Below are positions 8,573-18,072 of a stretch of 62,384 nucleotides of DNA, in pieces. Origin of the DNA: CAZHGD01 sp964531735 (GTDB taxonomy: Bacteria; Armatimonadota; UBA10988); NCBI GenBank assembly GCA_964531735.1, contig CAZHGD010000017.1, positions 1 to 62,384 on the forward strand, in the 5' to 3' direction. How positions within the stretch are numbered: position 1 is the first letter of the stretch; each line of letters opens with the position of its first letter. Made by a program: the position numbers and the translations under genes. Under the pieces are notes generated by a model. It made no database searches. It was not told the DNA's origin and worked only from the letters and a program-made list of their open reading frames with translations.

Positions 8573-10939
8573 ATGGCAGCACCGCTGACGGGCCACAAAG
8601 GCGCGCTGTACCCTTGCCGGCAGTGCGGATTCGGCGTCACCTCGGACGACGAGTACTGCCCGGACTGCGCCATCCGCTTGGTGGCGCCGGAACCGGTTCG
8701 CTCGCCGCCGCCGCCCGCGCCACCGGCGCCACCGGTGACCCGGCGCACGACACTGCTGGACCGCTTCCTCGGCCGTGCCGCGGCACCGCCGCCCACCGCG
8801 CCGGTCGCCGCCAAGGTCGCCGCGGCCCTGGTACGGCCGACGCCGCCGCCGACCGCACCCACCGGTCTGCGCGATCAGGAGCGCCAGGCCCGCGAGCAGC
8901 TACACCGCATCAGCACCGAGGTGAAGCGCCTGCACACCCGCCGCGACGAGATCGTCACCCGCGTCTGGCAGGCCCGCCAGGCCGGCCGACCGACCGAAGC
9001 GCTCGACGCTTCGCTGGCGGGTCTCGACACCGCCCTGGAGCAGCGGCAGCGCCTCGCGGCCCGCTATCGCGACGTCATCCGCGGCATCGAACTCGACCGT
9101 GCCGACAACAGCTTGCGGCTGCTGTTGGCCGACTGGTCGCGGCGCACCGGCCAGGAGTGGCGACGTGCTCTGCTCGGCCGGCCGGCACCGAAGCGTACGG
9201 CCACGCTGCGGACGCTGACCGCGGCCCTGTGTGTGGCCATCAGCCCGGACGGTCGCTGGCTCGCCGCGGGCTGCGAAGACGGCCAGGTCTGCATCTGGGA
9301 CCTGAACCGGCCGCGCGACGCGGTCGGCCTGCGGCTCGGCTCGCCGGTGGTCGCCCTCGAGTGGCTGGCCGATGGCGTCACACTGTGGAGTTGCGCCATC
9401 CGCGGCGAGGTGGCCACCTGCACCGCGCCGAGTTTCGACGCGATCGAGCGCTGCGGGGCACCCAGCGCCGACCGCTATCGGGTGGCCCCGACGCCCGACG
9501 GCCAACAGGTGCTGGTCGCCACCAGCGACGGCTGCGTGCGACGCTGGGACCTGGCGCAGCGGCAGGAGGTGGAACGCTGGATCTGTGACGGCCAGGCGAC
9601 CAGCCTGGCCCTGGACCCGACGGGCCAGTCCGTGGCCGTCGGCGGCAAGGACGGTTGGCTGCGCGGCGCGCGTCTCGGCACCAGTTGGGAGCCCGAGCCG
9701 GTCGCCGGCCACACCGGTCGCATCACTTGCCTCGACTACAGCGCCGACGGCCGCTGGCTGGCCACTGGTGGCGGCGACACACGAGTGCGGCTCTGGGATG
9801 TGCGCGGACCCTATCCCACTGCCGAGTTGGCCGGTCATCAGGACGCCGTGCGCTGCGTGGCGCTGAACGGCGACGGCCGGTGGGTGCTGTCCGGTGATGA
9901 TCGCGGCGTGGTCAGCCTGTGGTCGGCATCGGGCCGGCAGCCGGTGGCGCAACTCAACGCGCACACGGGCGCGGTCGCCGCGGTGGCCTTCACGCCCGAA
10001 CCGGGCGGCTTTGTGTCCGCGGGCATGGACCGCGCGGTGCTGGTCTGGAGCGACCGTGAGCCCGCGCCGATCCTGGCCGACCTGGTCGCCTTGGCGCGGC
10101 AGCACGCGCAACGCGCCGCGGCCGCCCAGACGGACGCAGCCTTCGACCAGAGCCCGGACGCGGCGGCGACCCGCCGGCGCGCGGCTGACTTCCCGGGCGC
10201 CCTGGCGGCCGCGGCAGGCCATCTGGTCTCGCGAGCGTGGCAAGTAGTCGGCCGCGCGGTGGTCCACGGTGGCTCCGAGCGTGATGCGCTGCTGACCGCC
10301 AGCAGCCGTCTGCTCGACGACCTGAAGGCCTTCGTGGCCACATTGCCGGCCACCACCGGCGCCGCCGCGACGTCAGCCAGCCCCGCCCTGCTGGCCGAGC
10401 GCCTGGTGCGTCCGGTGGTCCAGGACCTCTACAACGAGGTCGCCGGCCTCGGCGATGGCCTCGCCGAGCTGACGCCGGCCGACTGCCGCGACCGCTTGCG
10501 TCGCGCCGCCCAGGCCACCGGCCGCGTGCGGCAGGTGACCGAGTGGCTCCGCGACCTGCCCGAGGCGTGGCGGAACGGCGACTCGACCGTAGCCCTGGTG
10601 GCCGCGCTCGAGACCGCCAGTGAGCACCTGCTCGAACTGGAAGACCTGTTGGCCGCCCGCCAGGCCGCGGGCGAACTGGCCGGCGTGCAGCCCATCACGG
10701 ACTCCGCGCCGCTCAGCCGCCTGCGCCTCGACCGCGAGGCCCTGGAGCCGTTGCTGGCCGGGCCGACGGCCGAAGCCGAACTGGCCGTCGAGGAGTTGCT
10801 GTCCGCGCCCGACGACCGCCCCGAGCAGGCTCCGTCGACGCGCGTTGCCGAGCGCGAGCAGGTGCTGCGCAGCATCCGCGAGGAGTACCACCGGCTGGCT
10901 GCCGAAGGTGAAGCCGCCGCCGAGGTCGACGATCTCTAG
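8573..10939 (+). CDS. Zinc-ribbon, coiled-coil and WD40-repeat protein
   Basis: 788 residues from the ATG at 8573. An N-terminal zinc ribbon (CRQCG then CPDCA, residues about 15-35) is followed by a Pro-rich linker, then a helical segment of about 80 residues with heptad-like character. A WD40 region follows (about 205-505) with at least six blades, including ISPDGRWLAAGCEDGQVCIW, YSADGRWLATGGGDTRVRLW and FTPEPGGFVSAGMDRAVLVW. The C-terminal 280 residues are helical and charged. There is no signal peptide, so a cytoplasmic scaffold is likely. No kinase, protease or NTPase domain is visible. The ribosome site is weak. The partner is unknown, and co-expression with the two upstream genes is possible. 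Confidence 0.8.
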   Translation: MAAPLTGHKGALYPCRQCGFGVTSDDEYCPDCAIRLVAPEPVRSPPPPAPPAPPVTRRTTLLDRFLGRAAAPPPTAPVAAKVAAALVRPTPPPTAPTGLRDQERQAREQLHRISTEVKRLHTRRDEIVTRVWQARQAGRPTEALDASLAGLDTALEQRQRLAARYRDVIRGIELDRADNSLRLLLADWSRRTGQEWRRALLGRPAPKRTATLRTLTAALCVAISPDGRWLAAGCEDGQVCIWDLNRPRDAVGLRLGSPVVALEWLADGVTLWSCAIRGEVATCTAPSFDAIERCGAPSADRYRVAPTPDGQQVLVATSDGCVRRWDLAQRQEVERWICDGQATSLALDPTGQSVAVGGKDGWLRGARLGTSWEPEPVAGHTGRITCLDYSADGRWLATGGGDTRVRLWDVRGPYPTAELAGHQDAVRCVALNGDGRWVLSGDDRGVVSLWSASGRQPVAQLNAHTGAVAAVAFTPEPGGFVSAGMDRAVLVWSDREPAPILADLVALARQHAQRAAAAQTDAAFDQSPDAAATRRRAADFPGALAAAAGHLVSRAWQVVGRAVVHGGSERDALLTASSRLLDDLKAFVATLPATTGAAATSASPALLAERLVRPVVQDLYNEVAGLGDGLAELTPADCRDRLRRAAQATGRVRQVTEWLRDLPEAWRNGDSTVALVAALETASEHLLELEDLLAARQAAGELAGVQPITDSAPLSRLRLDREALEPLLAGPTAEAELAVEELLSAPDDRPEQAPSTRVAEREQVLRSIREEYHRLAAEGEAAAEVDDL

Positions 10940-10947
10940 CGGCCGGC

Positions 10948-11445
10948 TCAGTCGGCGAGGCGTTCCCAGTGCAGGACGTCAGCCAGCGGGCGCTTGGCCG
11001 GCGGCGGCGGCGTCTCGCCGTAGCCCACGGCCAGCAGGCAGATGACGTGGCGGTCGGCCGGCACCCCGAGCAGCCGGTTGACCTCGCGCTCGATGGGCTT
11101 GCCCTGAACATGCACCCAGCAACTGCACAGCCCGTGCGCTCGCGCCGCAACCATGATGCAGGTGGCCGCGCAAGCCGTGTCCTGAACGGTAAAGCGCTCT
11201 TCCCGGCCAACCACCGCAATGCAGGCGGGCGCTTCCGCGATGAACCCACCGTACTCGCACAGGTCACCCAGCCGTTGGCGGGTGTCGGCCGCGGTGATGA
11301 CCACGAAGTCCCACGGCTGCACGTTCATGCCGCTCGGCGCCAAGCGACCGCAATCCACCAGGTCGGTCAGGATCTCGCGGGTCACCTCACGGCTGTCGTA
11401 GGCTCGCACGCTACGGCGGGTCTTCAGGGCTTCGATCGCGTCCAT
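10948..11445 (-). CDS. Nitroreductase-family flavoprotein
   Basis: 165 residues. The ATG at 11445 has AGGAG about 8 bases upstream and matches the usual family start. MDAIEALKTRRSVRAYDSRE carries the basic FMN-phosphate contact (TRRSVR). LAPSGMNVQPWDFVVITA is the second flavin-binding motif, and LLAVGYGE near the C-terminus is the typical closing FMN motif. Members are dimeric FMN enzymes using NAD(P)H to reduce nitro groups, quinones or other electron acceptors. The physiological substrate cannot be read from sequence. It converges with the WD40 gene, separated by 8 bases. Confidence 0.88.
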   Translation of the reverse strand: MDAIEALKTRRSVRAYDSREVTREILTDLVDCGRLAPSGMNVQPWDFVVITAADTRQRLGDLCEYGGFIAEAPACIAVVGREERFTVQDTACAATCIMVAARAHGLCSCWVHVQGKPIEREVNRLLGVPADRHVICLLAVGYGETPPPPAKRPLADVLHWERLAD

Positions 11446-11526
11446 CGCGCGCTCTCCTTCGCAGACGCCAACGGCCCGTTCGCCGCCGGCTGTCCCCAAC
11501 CTTCATGGCTCATTGTCGGTCTGGTG

Positions 11527-11532
11527 TAAACT
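11527..11532 (+). promoter_or_regulatory. Candidate -10 box (TAAACT)
   Basis: TAAACT lies 44 bases before the ATG at 11577, in the divergent region between the nitroreductase and a secreted protein. No convincing -35 box is present at 16-18 bases, so this is a weak call. Confidence 0.3.
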
Positions 11533-11576
11533 AGCGGCGAGCGGTGGCCGGTCGCGCGAGCGCAGGAGCTGACCCA

Positions 11577-13427
11577 ATGACGGCTGGAGCGTTGCTTGCC
11601 TGTCTCGTCGTCCTGGCGGCGCCCGCTCCGTTGCCACCGGTCGCGCTGGACAACTTCGAGCGCTCCGCAGCCGATGCCGGGTGGCCCGGGTGGGGTGACC
11701 CCGTCGGCCCGGCGGCCCGCGCGATCCAGCTCGACGTGCTGGCCAACAACCGCGGTCGAGTCGGCCGCCTGGTCTACCGGCGCGCCCATCACCACGTCAT
11801 GCTCCCCGCACCGGACCGTCGGCTCGACGGGCTGCCCAAGGCCTTGCTCGTCGCCGTCCATGGCGATGCCAGCCGGACGCTCCTCAGTGCCACCTTGCTC
11901 GACGCCAGCGGCGAATGGCTTCACACCGAGAGCTTGCCGATTTGGTTCAGCGGCTGGCGCCGGCTGCGGCTCGACCTCAGCCGGATCAGCGGGCACGCCC
12001 ACGGCAACAACGACGGCCAGATGGACCCGCCGGTCCGGTTGCTGAGCCTCAACCTGACCTTCGGCGCACAGACCGAAGGCGAGTTGCGGTTTGACGACCT
12101 GGTCGTGGAACAGGACCGCGTGCCGTCGGTGGCCTTTCTGTCGTTTGGCGTTACGGGGCCGACGGCGGCCCGCATCTACCTGCCGACCGACCCGCCGCCC
12201 CGAGTGCAGGTCAGCAACCGCGGCTACAGCAGCATACCGGTGCGCGTCAACTGGCGCCTCGGCGACCGCGGCGGCGAGGAGGAACTGCTGGTCTCGCCCG
12301 GCCAGCCGGCCAACCTGCCTGTGCCCTTGCAGGCGATCGGTCCCCAGCGCCTGGACGTGACGCTCCGCACCGACGACGGCGAGCGGCGGACCCACTGCCA
12401 GGTCGCCTTGTTGCCGCCGCGTGTCGGCGGCCCGGACACCTTTCTCGGGTTGGGCGATCTGGACTTGAGCGACCTGCTGGCCGGCCGCCTCGTCACCTCG
12501 CTCGGCCTGCTGCGCGCGGTCTGCGCCGACTGGACACTGCTCTCGCTGCCGCAGCGGCGCGGTGCTCCATCTGTCGGCGCCATCGACCGCGAGGCGATCC
12601 GCGAAGCCCTGACACTGTCCTGGGCCCAAGGGCTGCGCGTGGTCGGCTACGCCGCGCCGCCGACCGGCGACCAGGACTACAGCGAGGTGGTCTCGCGCCT
12701 CGACCAGGATCTGCGCGATGACATCAAGGGCTGGCTGATTGCGGCGCCGGCGAGCGGCGACTACCCCGCCCTGCTCCACCGGGTGCGCCGCTCGCTTCGC
12801 GGGCCGAAGGTGCTGTTGGCCGACCTCGGCGACGGCCAGACCGGCCGCCCGATCGATGGCGCCGACGCCGCGCTGGTCGAGATCCGGCCCGCGCCGGGCC
12901 TCAGCCCCACGCGCGACCTGCCGCGCGCCTGGCAGCTACTGCAAGCCGAGGCCGCCCGCGCCGGCGGCACACCGGTGTGGCTGTGGAGCCCCAGTTGGCC
13001 ACTCGCCGCGCTCACCGGCAACCCCGACCGGGCCTCGGCGCTGGCCATCGCCCTGGCCTGCGCCCGGGCCACGCCGAACGTGGTGGCCGCCGGCTGGGGC
13101 GCGCTGTTCGACCGCGGCACCGCCGCCGGTCTGCTGGCCGACAACGCCGAGCCACGACCCGAATGCCTGGCTTACGCGGTCTCCTCGCGCCTCACCGGCG
13201 GCTTGTCGTGCCACGGCATCCGCTCGCCGGCGTCCGACGTGTACGTCGCCGAGTTCGCCGGCAACGATCGCTCTGCGCAGGTGGCGTGGAGTGAGGGGCA
13301 GCCCACTGACCTGCCGCTGCCGGCCGGTACCCGCGCGTTCGATGTGCTCGGCCGGTTGCTGCCCGTCGCGCCCACCGTCAAAGTCACCTCCTCGCCGTTG
13401 TACCTGGTCGCAGGACTGGCGCTGTGA
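11577..13427 (+). CDS. Secreted protein with sugar-binding-like N-terminus, function unknown
   Basis: 616 residues. The ATG at 11577 follows AGGAG and opens a signal peptide (MTAGALLACLVVLAAPAPLP). Residues about 20-190 look like a jelly-roll carbohydrate-binding domain, with ALDNFERSAADAGWPGWGD at the start and LRFDDLVVEQDRV at the end, as in CBM-type domains. The next 80 residues resemble an Ig-like domain. The C-terminal part has TIM-barrel-like segments (LRVVGYAAPPTGDQDYS, PKVLLADLGDGQ, GTPVWLWSPSWPLAALTG) but no catalytic signature I can name. It is followed after 31 bases by another large secreted protein, so the two are probably one transcription unit acting on the same polymer. Confidence 0.55.
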   Translation: MTAGALLACLVVLAAPAPLPPVALDNFERSAADAGWPGWGDPVGPAARAIQLDVLANNRGRVGRLVYRRAHHHVMLPAPDRRLDGLPKALLVAVHGDASRTLLSATLLDASGEWLHTESLPIWFSGWRRLRLDLSRISGHAHGNNDGQMDPPVRLLSLNLTFGAQTEGELRFDDLVVEQDRVPSVAFLSFGVTGPTAARIYLPTDPPPRVQVSNRGYSSIPVRVNWRLGDRGGEEELLVSPGQPANLPVPLQAIGPQRLDVTLRTDDGERRTHCQVALLPPRVGGPDTFLGLGDLDLSDLLAGRLVTSLGLLRAVCADWTLLSLPQRRGAPSVGAIDREAIREALTLSWAQGLRVVGYAAPPTGDQDYSEVVSRLDQDLRDDIKGWLIAAPASGDYPALLHRVRRSLRGPKVLLADLGDGQTGRPIDGADAALVEIRPAPGLSPTRDLPRAWQLLQAEAARAGGTPVWLWSPSWPLAALTGNPDRASALAIALACARATPNVVAAGWGALFDRGTAAGLLADNAEPRPECLAYAVSSRLTGGLSCHGIRSPASDVYVAEFAGNDRSAQVAWSEGQPTDLPLPAGTRAFDVLGRLLPVAPTVKVTSSPLYLVAGLAL

Positions 13428-13458
13428 CTGGCCAACGCTCCGCCAGCGGAGATGACCG

Positions 13459-15858
13459 ATGCGGTTGGCGTTGTTGCTCGCGCTGGGTGCTGTAGGGTCG
13501 GTGGCGGCTCAGACCATCGACCTGGTTCCGCCCGAGTTGGTCGTGCCTCCAGGCCAAACCAGGCTGGTCACCTTCGGCACCGTGCCGCAGCGCGACACGA
13601 CCGTCACGCTCGAGATCGGTGGGCGGCTGGATACGCCGCGCCTCGGCGGCTCGTCCTTCTTCATGGACCTGACGCTGAACGGCCAGCCCGTGCGGGCCGC
13701 GCGATCGCGCGGTGCCGTGCGGCTCACCAACCGGCCACTCGTCTCACCCGTCGCGCCGAACCTGCCCGCGCCCTGGTACGGCCAAGTCGGCGGCTGGCGC
13801 ATCCTCTACGCCCCCGACTTCGACCTGGCGCGCAAGGAGAGCTACTACGTGGGCGACCCGCACACGCTGGTGCTGGACGTCACCGATCTGACCAACCCCG
13901 CCGCCGAGAACAAGCTGGAGATCCGCAACAACGCCTCCGCCGCGACGGCCAAGCGGCTGCAGGCGACGCTCAACCTGGTCGTCGGCCGCCTACGCGTCGT
14001 GGCGCGCCCTGGCGCCAGCCCGATGATGGCCGCTGACGACCTGCCGCGACATCGCGTGACCCGCGGTGAGCCGGCCGCCGGCAGCGCCGCCTACCAGGGC
14101 GAGGTGCTGCCAGGCGGTGGCGTGGCCCTGACCGTGGCGGGCCGCCGCTGGCTGTGCAGCAGCGCCTGGTCCTACCCGAACGCCGGGTTCAACCGCTTCG
14201 CCGCCGGCCCGCCCGACGCTGCGGGGCAACCCGGTTGGCGCTGTGACGTGCGGGCGAACGCCACCGGCGCCGAGGTCGCCGGCACCAGCCCCGACTACCG
14301 CGTCTCGCGGCAGGTGCAGTTCACCGCGCGCAAGGTCGTGGTCCGTGACCGCATCACCAATGCCCATGCCGACCGCAAGCTCGGCCTGGCGGTGCGTCAC
14401 GAAGTGTCATTGGCGGGCGCGGTCAGCCCCGCCGTGCGACTGGCCGGCAACGGCGATCCGGCCGTCGACCGGAACCATGCGCCGGCTAACCCGACGGTCC
14501 ACCTCGGCAGCGGCGACCATGGTCTCGGGCTGGTGGCTGAGGACGACATCCTGCGCAACCAGGCCTCGCTGTTCGTCGACAGCCAAGCGAAGATCGCCGG
14601 CCTGGAGACCACCATGCTCTGTCTGCAGCCGGGCGGCAGCCAGACGCTCGAGTGGTCCATCTATCCGGTCGCCTCGCCCGAGTACTACGACTTCATCAAC
14701 TTGGTCCGCCAGGACTGGGGCAGCAACTTCACCATCGAGGGCGCGTGGTGCTTCTTCGGTCCCGATGACATCATCAACATGCCCGCCGACCGGCTGGCCG
14801 AGCGGCTCGACCGCCTGGCCGTCCGCTATGCCTGCTCCTGGGGCGGCTGGGTCGATGCGAAGCACGACCGCAAGCGCATCGGCTTCGGCACCGAGGTGGC
14901 CAGCGGCTACTGGGCCGACTACCGGCGCCGCCTCAAGGAGGCCACGGCCAAGCTGCACCAGGTGCGGCCCGGGCTGAAGGTGCTGATCTACTACGACAGC
15001 CAGCGCGACACCTACGACGACGCCGGCACCCGCTATGCGGACAGCCGCCTGACCGACGCTCGTGGCCTGCACGGCGTTACCGACTGGAGCGGCATCTACT
15101 CGCGCACCTGGTCGATGGTCGCCACGCTGGACAACCAGTTCGGGCGCGGCATGCTCGACTTGGTCGACGTCTACATGGACCAGATCGGCGCGGATGGCCT
15201 CTACTGGGATGAGATGGAGAACGTCGCTTACGGCGCGCCGCTGCTCAGCTTCGCTCAGCCCGACGGCCGCTCCGCCATCCTCGACCCGAAGACCTGGACC
15301 ATCCAGCAGGAATGTGGCGTCACCACCTTGCTCGGCGAAAGCCACCGCCTGGCGGTGATCGACAAGGTGCGGCGCAAGGGCGGCACGCTGATGGGCAACG
15401 GACCGGCGGCCACGCGCGCCATCCTCGGCCGCCGCGTGCAGCGCATGGTCGAGATCCAGCACAACGACACCTGGTGCTACGAAGGCCACCTGGGCACGCT
15501 GCTCGGCTACGCGAGCAGTCCTAAGGAGTTCGCCAACGTCCGCCGCGCCCTCGGCATGGCCATGCTGCTGGTCGGCGTGCGGCTCGACTACGACTATGAG
15601 GTCAACCGCTACCTCTACCCACTCACGCCGATCGAGATCCAGTCCGGCTATCTGCTCGGCCGCGAGCGCATCGTGACCATGCACTCGGGCAGCTACGGCT
15701 GGCCGGGCCGTGAGACCGTGCCCTGCACGGTGCAGCGGTTCAACGGCCAAGGCAAGCTGACCAGCAGCACACCGGCGGTGGCCGGCCCGGGCGCGCAGCG
15801 CGTCAAGCTCGACTTGGTGGCCGACGAGATCGCCGTGATCGAGCGGGCCGCGCGCTGA
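13459..15858 (+). CDS. Large secreted putative glycoside hydrolase-like protein
   Basis: 799 residues. The ATG at 13459 has GGAG 7 bases upstream and opens a signal peptide (MRLALLLALGAVGSVAAQ). About 400 residues of beta-sandwich character are followed by a probable barrel at about 420-700. That region contains IEGAWCFFGPDDIINMPAD, LKVLIYYDSQRDTYDD, and DQIGADGLYWDEMENVAYG near residues 575-593. The Trp-Asp-Glu cluster in this last segment resembles the catalytic strand end of GH-D/GH-A-like barrels. The family is not recognised with certainty. It is probably co-transcribed with the secreted gene 31 bases upstream and converges with the creatininase gene. Confidence 0.55.
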   Translation: MRLALLLALGAVGSVAAQTIDLVPPELVVPPGQTRLVTFGTVPQRDTTVTLEIGGRLDTPRLGGSSFFMDLTLNGQPVRAARSRGAVRLTNRPLVSPVAPNLPAPWYGQVGGWRILYAPDFDLARKESYYVGDPHTLVLDVTDLTNPAAENKLEIRNNASAATAKRLQATLNLVVGRLRVVARPGASPMMAADDLPRHRVTRGEPAAGSAAYQGEVLPGGGVALTVAGRRWLCSSAWSYPNAGFNRFAAGPPDAAGQPGWRCDVRANATGAEVAGTSPDYRVSRQVQFTARKVVVRDRITNAHADRKLGLAVRHEVSLAGAVSPAVRLAGNGDPAVDRNHAPANPTVHLGSGDHGLGLVAEDDILRNQASLFVDSQAKIAGLETTMLCLQPGGSQTLEWSIYPVASPEYYDFINLVRQDWGSNFTIEGAWCFFGPDDIINMPADRLAERLDRLAVRYACSWGGWVDAKHDRKRIGFGTEVASGYWADYRRRLKEATAKLHQVRPGLKVLIYYDSQRDTYDDAGTRYADSRLTDARGLHGVTDWSGIYSRTWSMVATLDNQFGRGMLDLVDVYMDQIGADGLYWDEMENVAYGAPLLSFAQPDGRSAILDPKTWTIQQECGVTTLLGESHRLAVIDKVRRKGGTLMGNGPAATRAILGRRVQRMVEIQHNDTWCYEGHLGTLLGYASSPKEFANVRRALGMAMLLVGVRLDYDYEVNRYLYPLTPIEIQSGYLLGRERIVTMHSGSYGWPGRETVPCTVQRFNGQGKLTSSTPAVAGPGAQRVKLDLVADEIAVIERAAR

Positions 15859-15869
15859 GGCGCCACCGG

Positions 15870-16646
15870 TCAGGCGTACGGGAACTCGGCCATCGGCCCG
15901 GCCAGCGACAGCTCGACCAGGAACTCGGCCAGGCCGGCCACTTCGGCCTCGATGAGGGCCCGGCCCTTGTCGGCAGTGGCCTGTCGTGCCTCGCCGCCGC
16001 AGGCCGCCGGCATGTAGCGGTGCCACGGTCGCACCCAGTAGGCGCGATCGCCGCGCAACGCCGCGCAGTCGGCCTGGTGCGTCGGGTAGTCACCCAACCG
16101 GTCCTCATGCACCCAGTCCGGGTGCAGGTGCAGCATCTGCGAGGCTTCGGATTCGCCGGCGTGGTCGCTGGGATGCTCGATCTGCCGCCACGCGGCGGCG
16201 CTGGCGCCCGAACCTCGGGTGTACAGGCACACGAACGGCGCATCGTGGCGCGCGAGGTGCCGCAAGGTCGCCTTGATGACCTCCGGGTTCCCACCGTGAG
16301 TGTTGAGGATCACGATGCGGGACACGCCTTCGCCGCCGAGGAACTCCACCAGGTCGGTCAGCATCGCCATGAAGGTCGGCACGGACACGCGGCAGGCGAA
16401 CGGCAGTTGGCGGAAGTTGTTGTTCAACGAGATGCGCTGGACCGGTAAGCACACCGCGCGCGCGCCCTGCTCATTGGCCTGGCGCACAGCTCCGTAGGCG
16501 ACGGCCTCGGCCACGAACGCGTCTGTGCCGTAGGGCAGTGCCGGACCGTGCGGTTCGGTCGAGCCGATCGGGATCAGGCCGACGTTCGGCGCCAGATCCT
16601 GCACCTCGCGAATGGTCATCTGCTCCAGGATTCCGCTGTGCGCCAT
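15870..16646 (-). CDS. Creatininase-family amidohydrolase
   Basis: 258 residues from the ATG at 16646, which has GGAG 8 bases upstream. The creatininase signatures are present: PIGSTEPHGPALPYGTDAF carries the Glu and His and the following Asp that bind two metals, RIVILNTHGGN carries another metal His, and DHAGESEAS carries the last His and Glu. The family hydrolyses cyclic or linear amides (creatinine, formamides such as FAPy, or the MftE precursor peptide), so the substrate cannot be named. No MftA/MftC genes are next to it. It is divergent from the DUF4350 gene. Confidence 0.88.
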   Translation of the reverse strand: MAHSGILEQMTIREVQDLAPNVGLIPIGSTEPHGPALPYGTDAFVAEAVAYGAVRQANEQGARAVCLPVQRISLNNNFRQLPFACRVSVPTFMAMLTDLVEFLGGEGVSRIVILNTHGGNPEVIKATLRHLARHDAPFVCLYTRGSGASAAAWRQIEHPSDHAGESEASQMLHLHPDWVHEDRLGDYPTHQADCAALRGDRAYWVRPWHRYMPAACGGEARQATADKGRALIEAEVAGLAEFLVELSLAGPMAEFPYA

Positions 16647-16727
16647 GATACCGGCTCCGGCGATCAGTACGCCGCGAGCGGCGGCGCTCCTCGGCCTCGG
16701 CGGGACGCGATCCCAGCCGGTTGCCCG

Positions 16728-16756
16728 GTGACGCCCGCGGCACCGCGTGCTACAGT
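16728..16756 (+). promoter_or_regulatory. Candidate sigma70 promoter for the DUF4350-MoxR pair
   Basis: GTGACG (16728-16733), 17 bases, TACAGT (16751-16756). The predicted transcript starts before the ATG at 16795, which argues against the in-frame GTG at 16747 as the start codon because it overlaps the promoter. Confidence 0.45.
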
Positions 16757-16794
16757 ACCGCCATGCACCAGCCGCACGCCCGGCAGCCTGTGAC

Positions 16795-18072
16795 ATGAAG
16801 CGTCAGCTCGACATGGTGGTTCTGGTCGGCGTGCTGGCGCTGTTCCTGGTGCTCAACGGGCTCCTGTTCGGCCGAGCCGCCCGGGTGGCCCGGCGCACCG
16901 AGATTGTGCCCGTACCCTCCAGCTACCGCGCCACGCCCTCGGGCTGTCGTGCGCTCTACGAGCTGCTCGGCCGGGTCGGCGTGCCGACCGGCCGCTGGAC
17001 ACTGCCCCTGACACAGCCGCTGCCGCCGGACGCGACGGTGCTGGTCATGCTGGAGCCGGGCCTGTACGTGCGCCCGATCGAGCTGCGGGTACTGCGCCAC
17101 TGGGTCGACCGCGGCGGCACGCTGATCGTCGCCAGCGAGGGCGTCACCACACCCACGTCGCCGGTTCGCGCCATGCCCGAGCACCTCTTCGTGCACCGCC
17201 GAGCCGGCGTTCAGCCGGAGGTGGCGCCCGCTGCCGCGGGGCATCCGGCGCCACAGCAGTGGTCCGTCCAGCACGCCAATCGGTACCTGCAAGGCGTGGC
17301 CTGGCTCGAGCTGGATCCCGCTCGCTCGGTCGTCGGGCCGGCGGCCCTGTTGCGGCGCGCTCAGGCCCAGATGGTCGACCTCCAGCGCGCCTGGGTGGTG
17401 GCCGGTGATCCCGCCGCACCACTGTGTACGGCCAGCGCCATCGGCCGGGGCCGGGTGTTCTACCTGGCCACGCCAGCGTGGTTCGCCAACGGGCAGCTCG
17501 ACCGCGCCGACAACGCGATCTTCGTGCTGAACCTGCTCACCGCGCACCGCGGCAGCGGGCGGGTGCTGTTCGACGAGTACCACCTGGGCAACCTCGGCGC
17601 CGGCAGCCTGGCCGCCTGGCTGTGGCAACCGCCGTGGCGGTTTGTGGTCGTCTGGCTACTGCTGGCCGGCTTGCTGGCCGCCGTGCGGTGCGCCACTCGG
17701 TTGGGACCGCCGCGGCTCGGCGGCGACGGGGCGCCGCGGCGGCCCGCCGCGGAGTTCATTGCCGCCCTGGCGGCGCTCCACCGGCGCGCCGGCGCGCGCC
17801 GTGAGATAGCCCGGATGTGGTACGATGACACGCGCCGCCGGCTCTGCCGGCTGGCGGGCAGTCCGCAGGACCTGCCCGACCAGCGGCTGGTCGAACGCTT
17901 GCGGCATGCCGGGCACGATGCGGCCGCTATCGAGGCGATGCTGGCTGGTTGGCGGGCGGCGGCCGAGCGCGAAGCCAGTGAGACCGAGTTGCTCGCACTG
18001 GCGCGCCAGGCCGACCAGGTCCTGCGTCGCTGTGCGCGCCGCCGCGGCGGGAGCCAGGAGGATCAGCACTGA
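16795..18072 (+). CDS. DUF4350-type membrane protein
   Basis: 425 residues. The ATG at 16795 opens a basic end followed by a transmembrane helix (MVVLVGVLALFLVLNGLLFG). The next 240 residues form an extracytoplasmic Rossmann-like domain (PSSYRATPSGCRALYELLGR; LRHWVDRGGTLIVASEG; GRGRVFYLATPAWFANGQLD; RVLFDEYHLGN). A second helix lies at about 281-300 and a cytoplasmic helical tail follows. This is the DUF4350 layout, usually found beside a MoxR ATPase and DUF58/DUF4129 proteins. The stop overlaps the moxR start by one base (TGATG), so the two are translationally coupled. The precise role is unknown; a link to envelope protein maturation or stress is inferred from the family context. Confidence 0.8.
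   Translation: MKRQLDMVVLVGVLALFLVLNGLLFGRAARVARRTEIVPVPSSYRATPSGCRALYELLGRVGVPTGRWTLPLTQPLPPDATVLVMLEPGLYVRPIELRVLRHWVDRGGTLIVASEGVTTPTSPVRAMPEHLFVHRRAGVQPEVAPAAAGHPAPQQWSVQHANRYLQGVAWLELDPARSVVGPAALLRRAQAQMVDLQRAWVVAGDPAAPLCTASAIGRGRVFYLATPAWFANGQLDRADNAIFVLNLLTAHRGSGRVLFDEYHLGNLGAGSLAAWLWQPPWRFVVVWLLLAGLLAAVRCATRLGPPRLGGDGAPRRPAAEFIAALAALHRRAGARREIARMWYDDTRRRLCRLAGSPQDLPDQRLVERLRHAGHDAAAIEAMLAGWRAAAEREASETELLALARQADQVLRRCARRRGGSQEDQH

Noticed and set aside
11424..12779. A minus-strand frame of about 450 codons opposite the secreted gene at 11577
   Set aside because: It overlaps a supported nitroreductase gene in a different frame and lacks any recognisable feature.
14407..16026. A minus-strand open frame of over 500 codons opposite the large secreted protein
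   Set aside because: Shadow frame rich in His/Arg/Gln/Ala without a domain; the plus-strand gene has a signal peptide, ribosome site and conserved-looking segments.
15870..16646. Mycofactocin protein MftE
   Set aside because: The protein is creatininase-family, but no mftA, mftB, mftC or mftF gene is near; generic amidohydrolase is safer.
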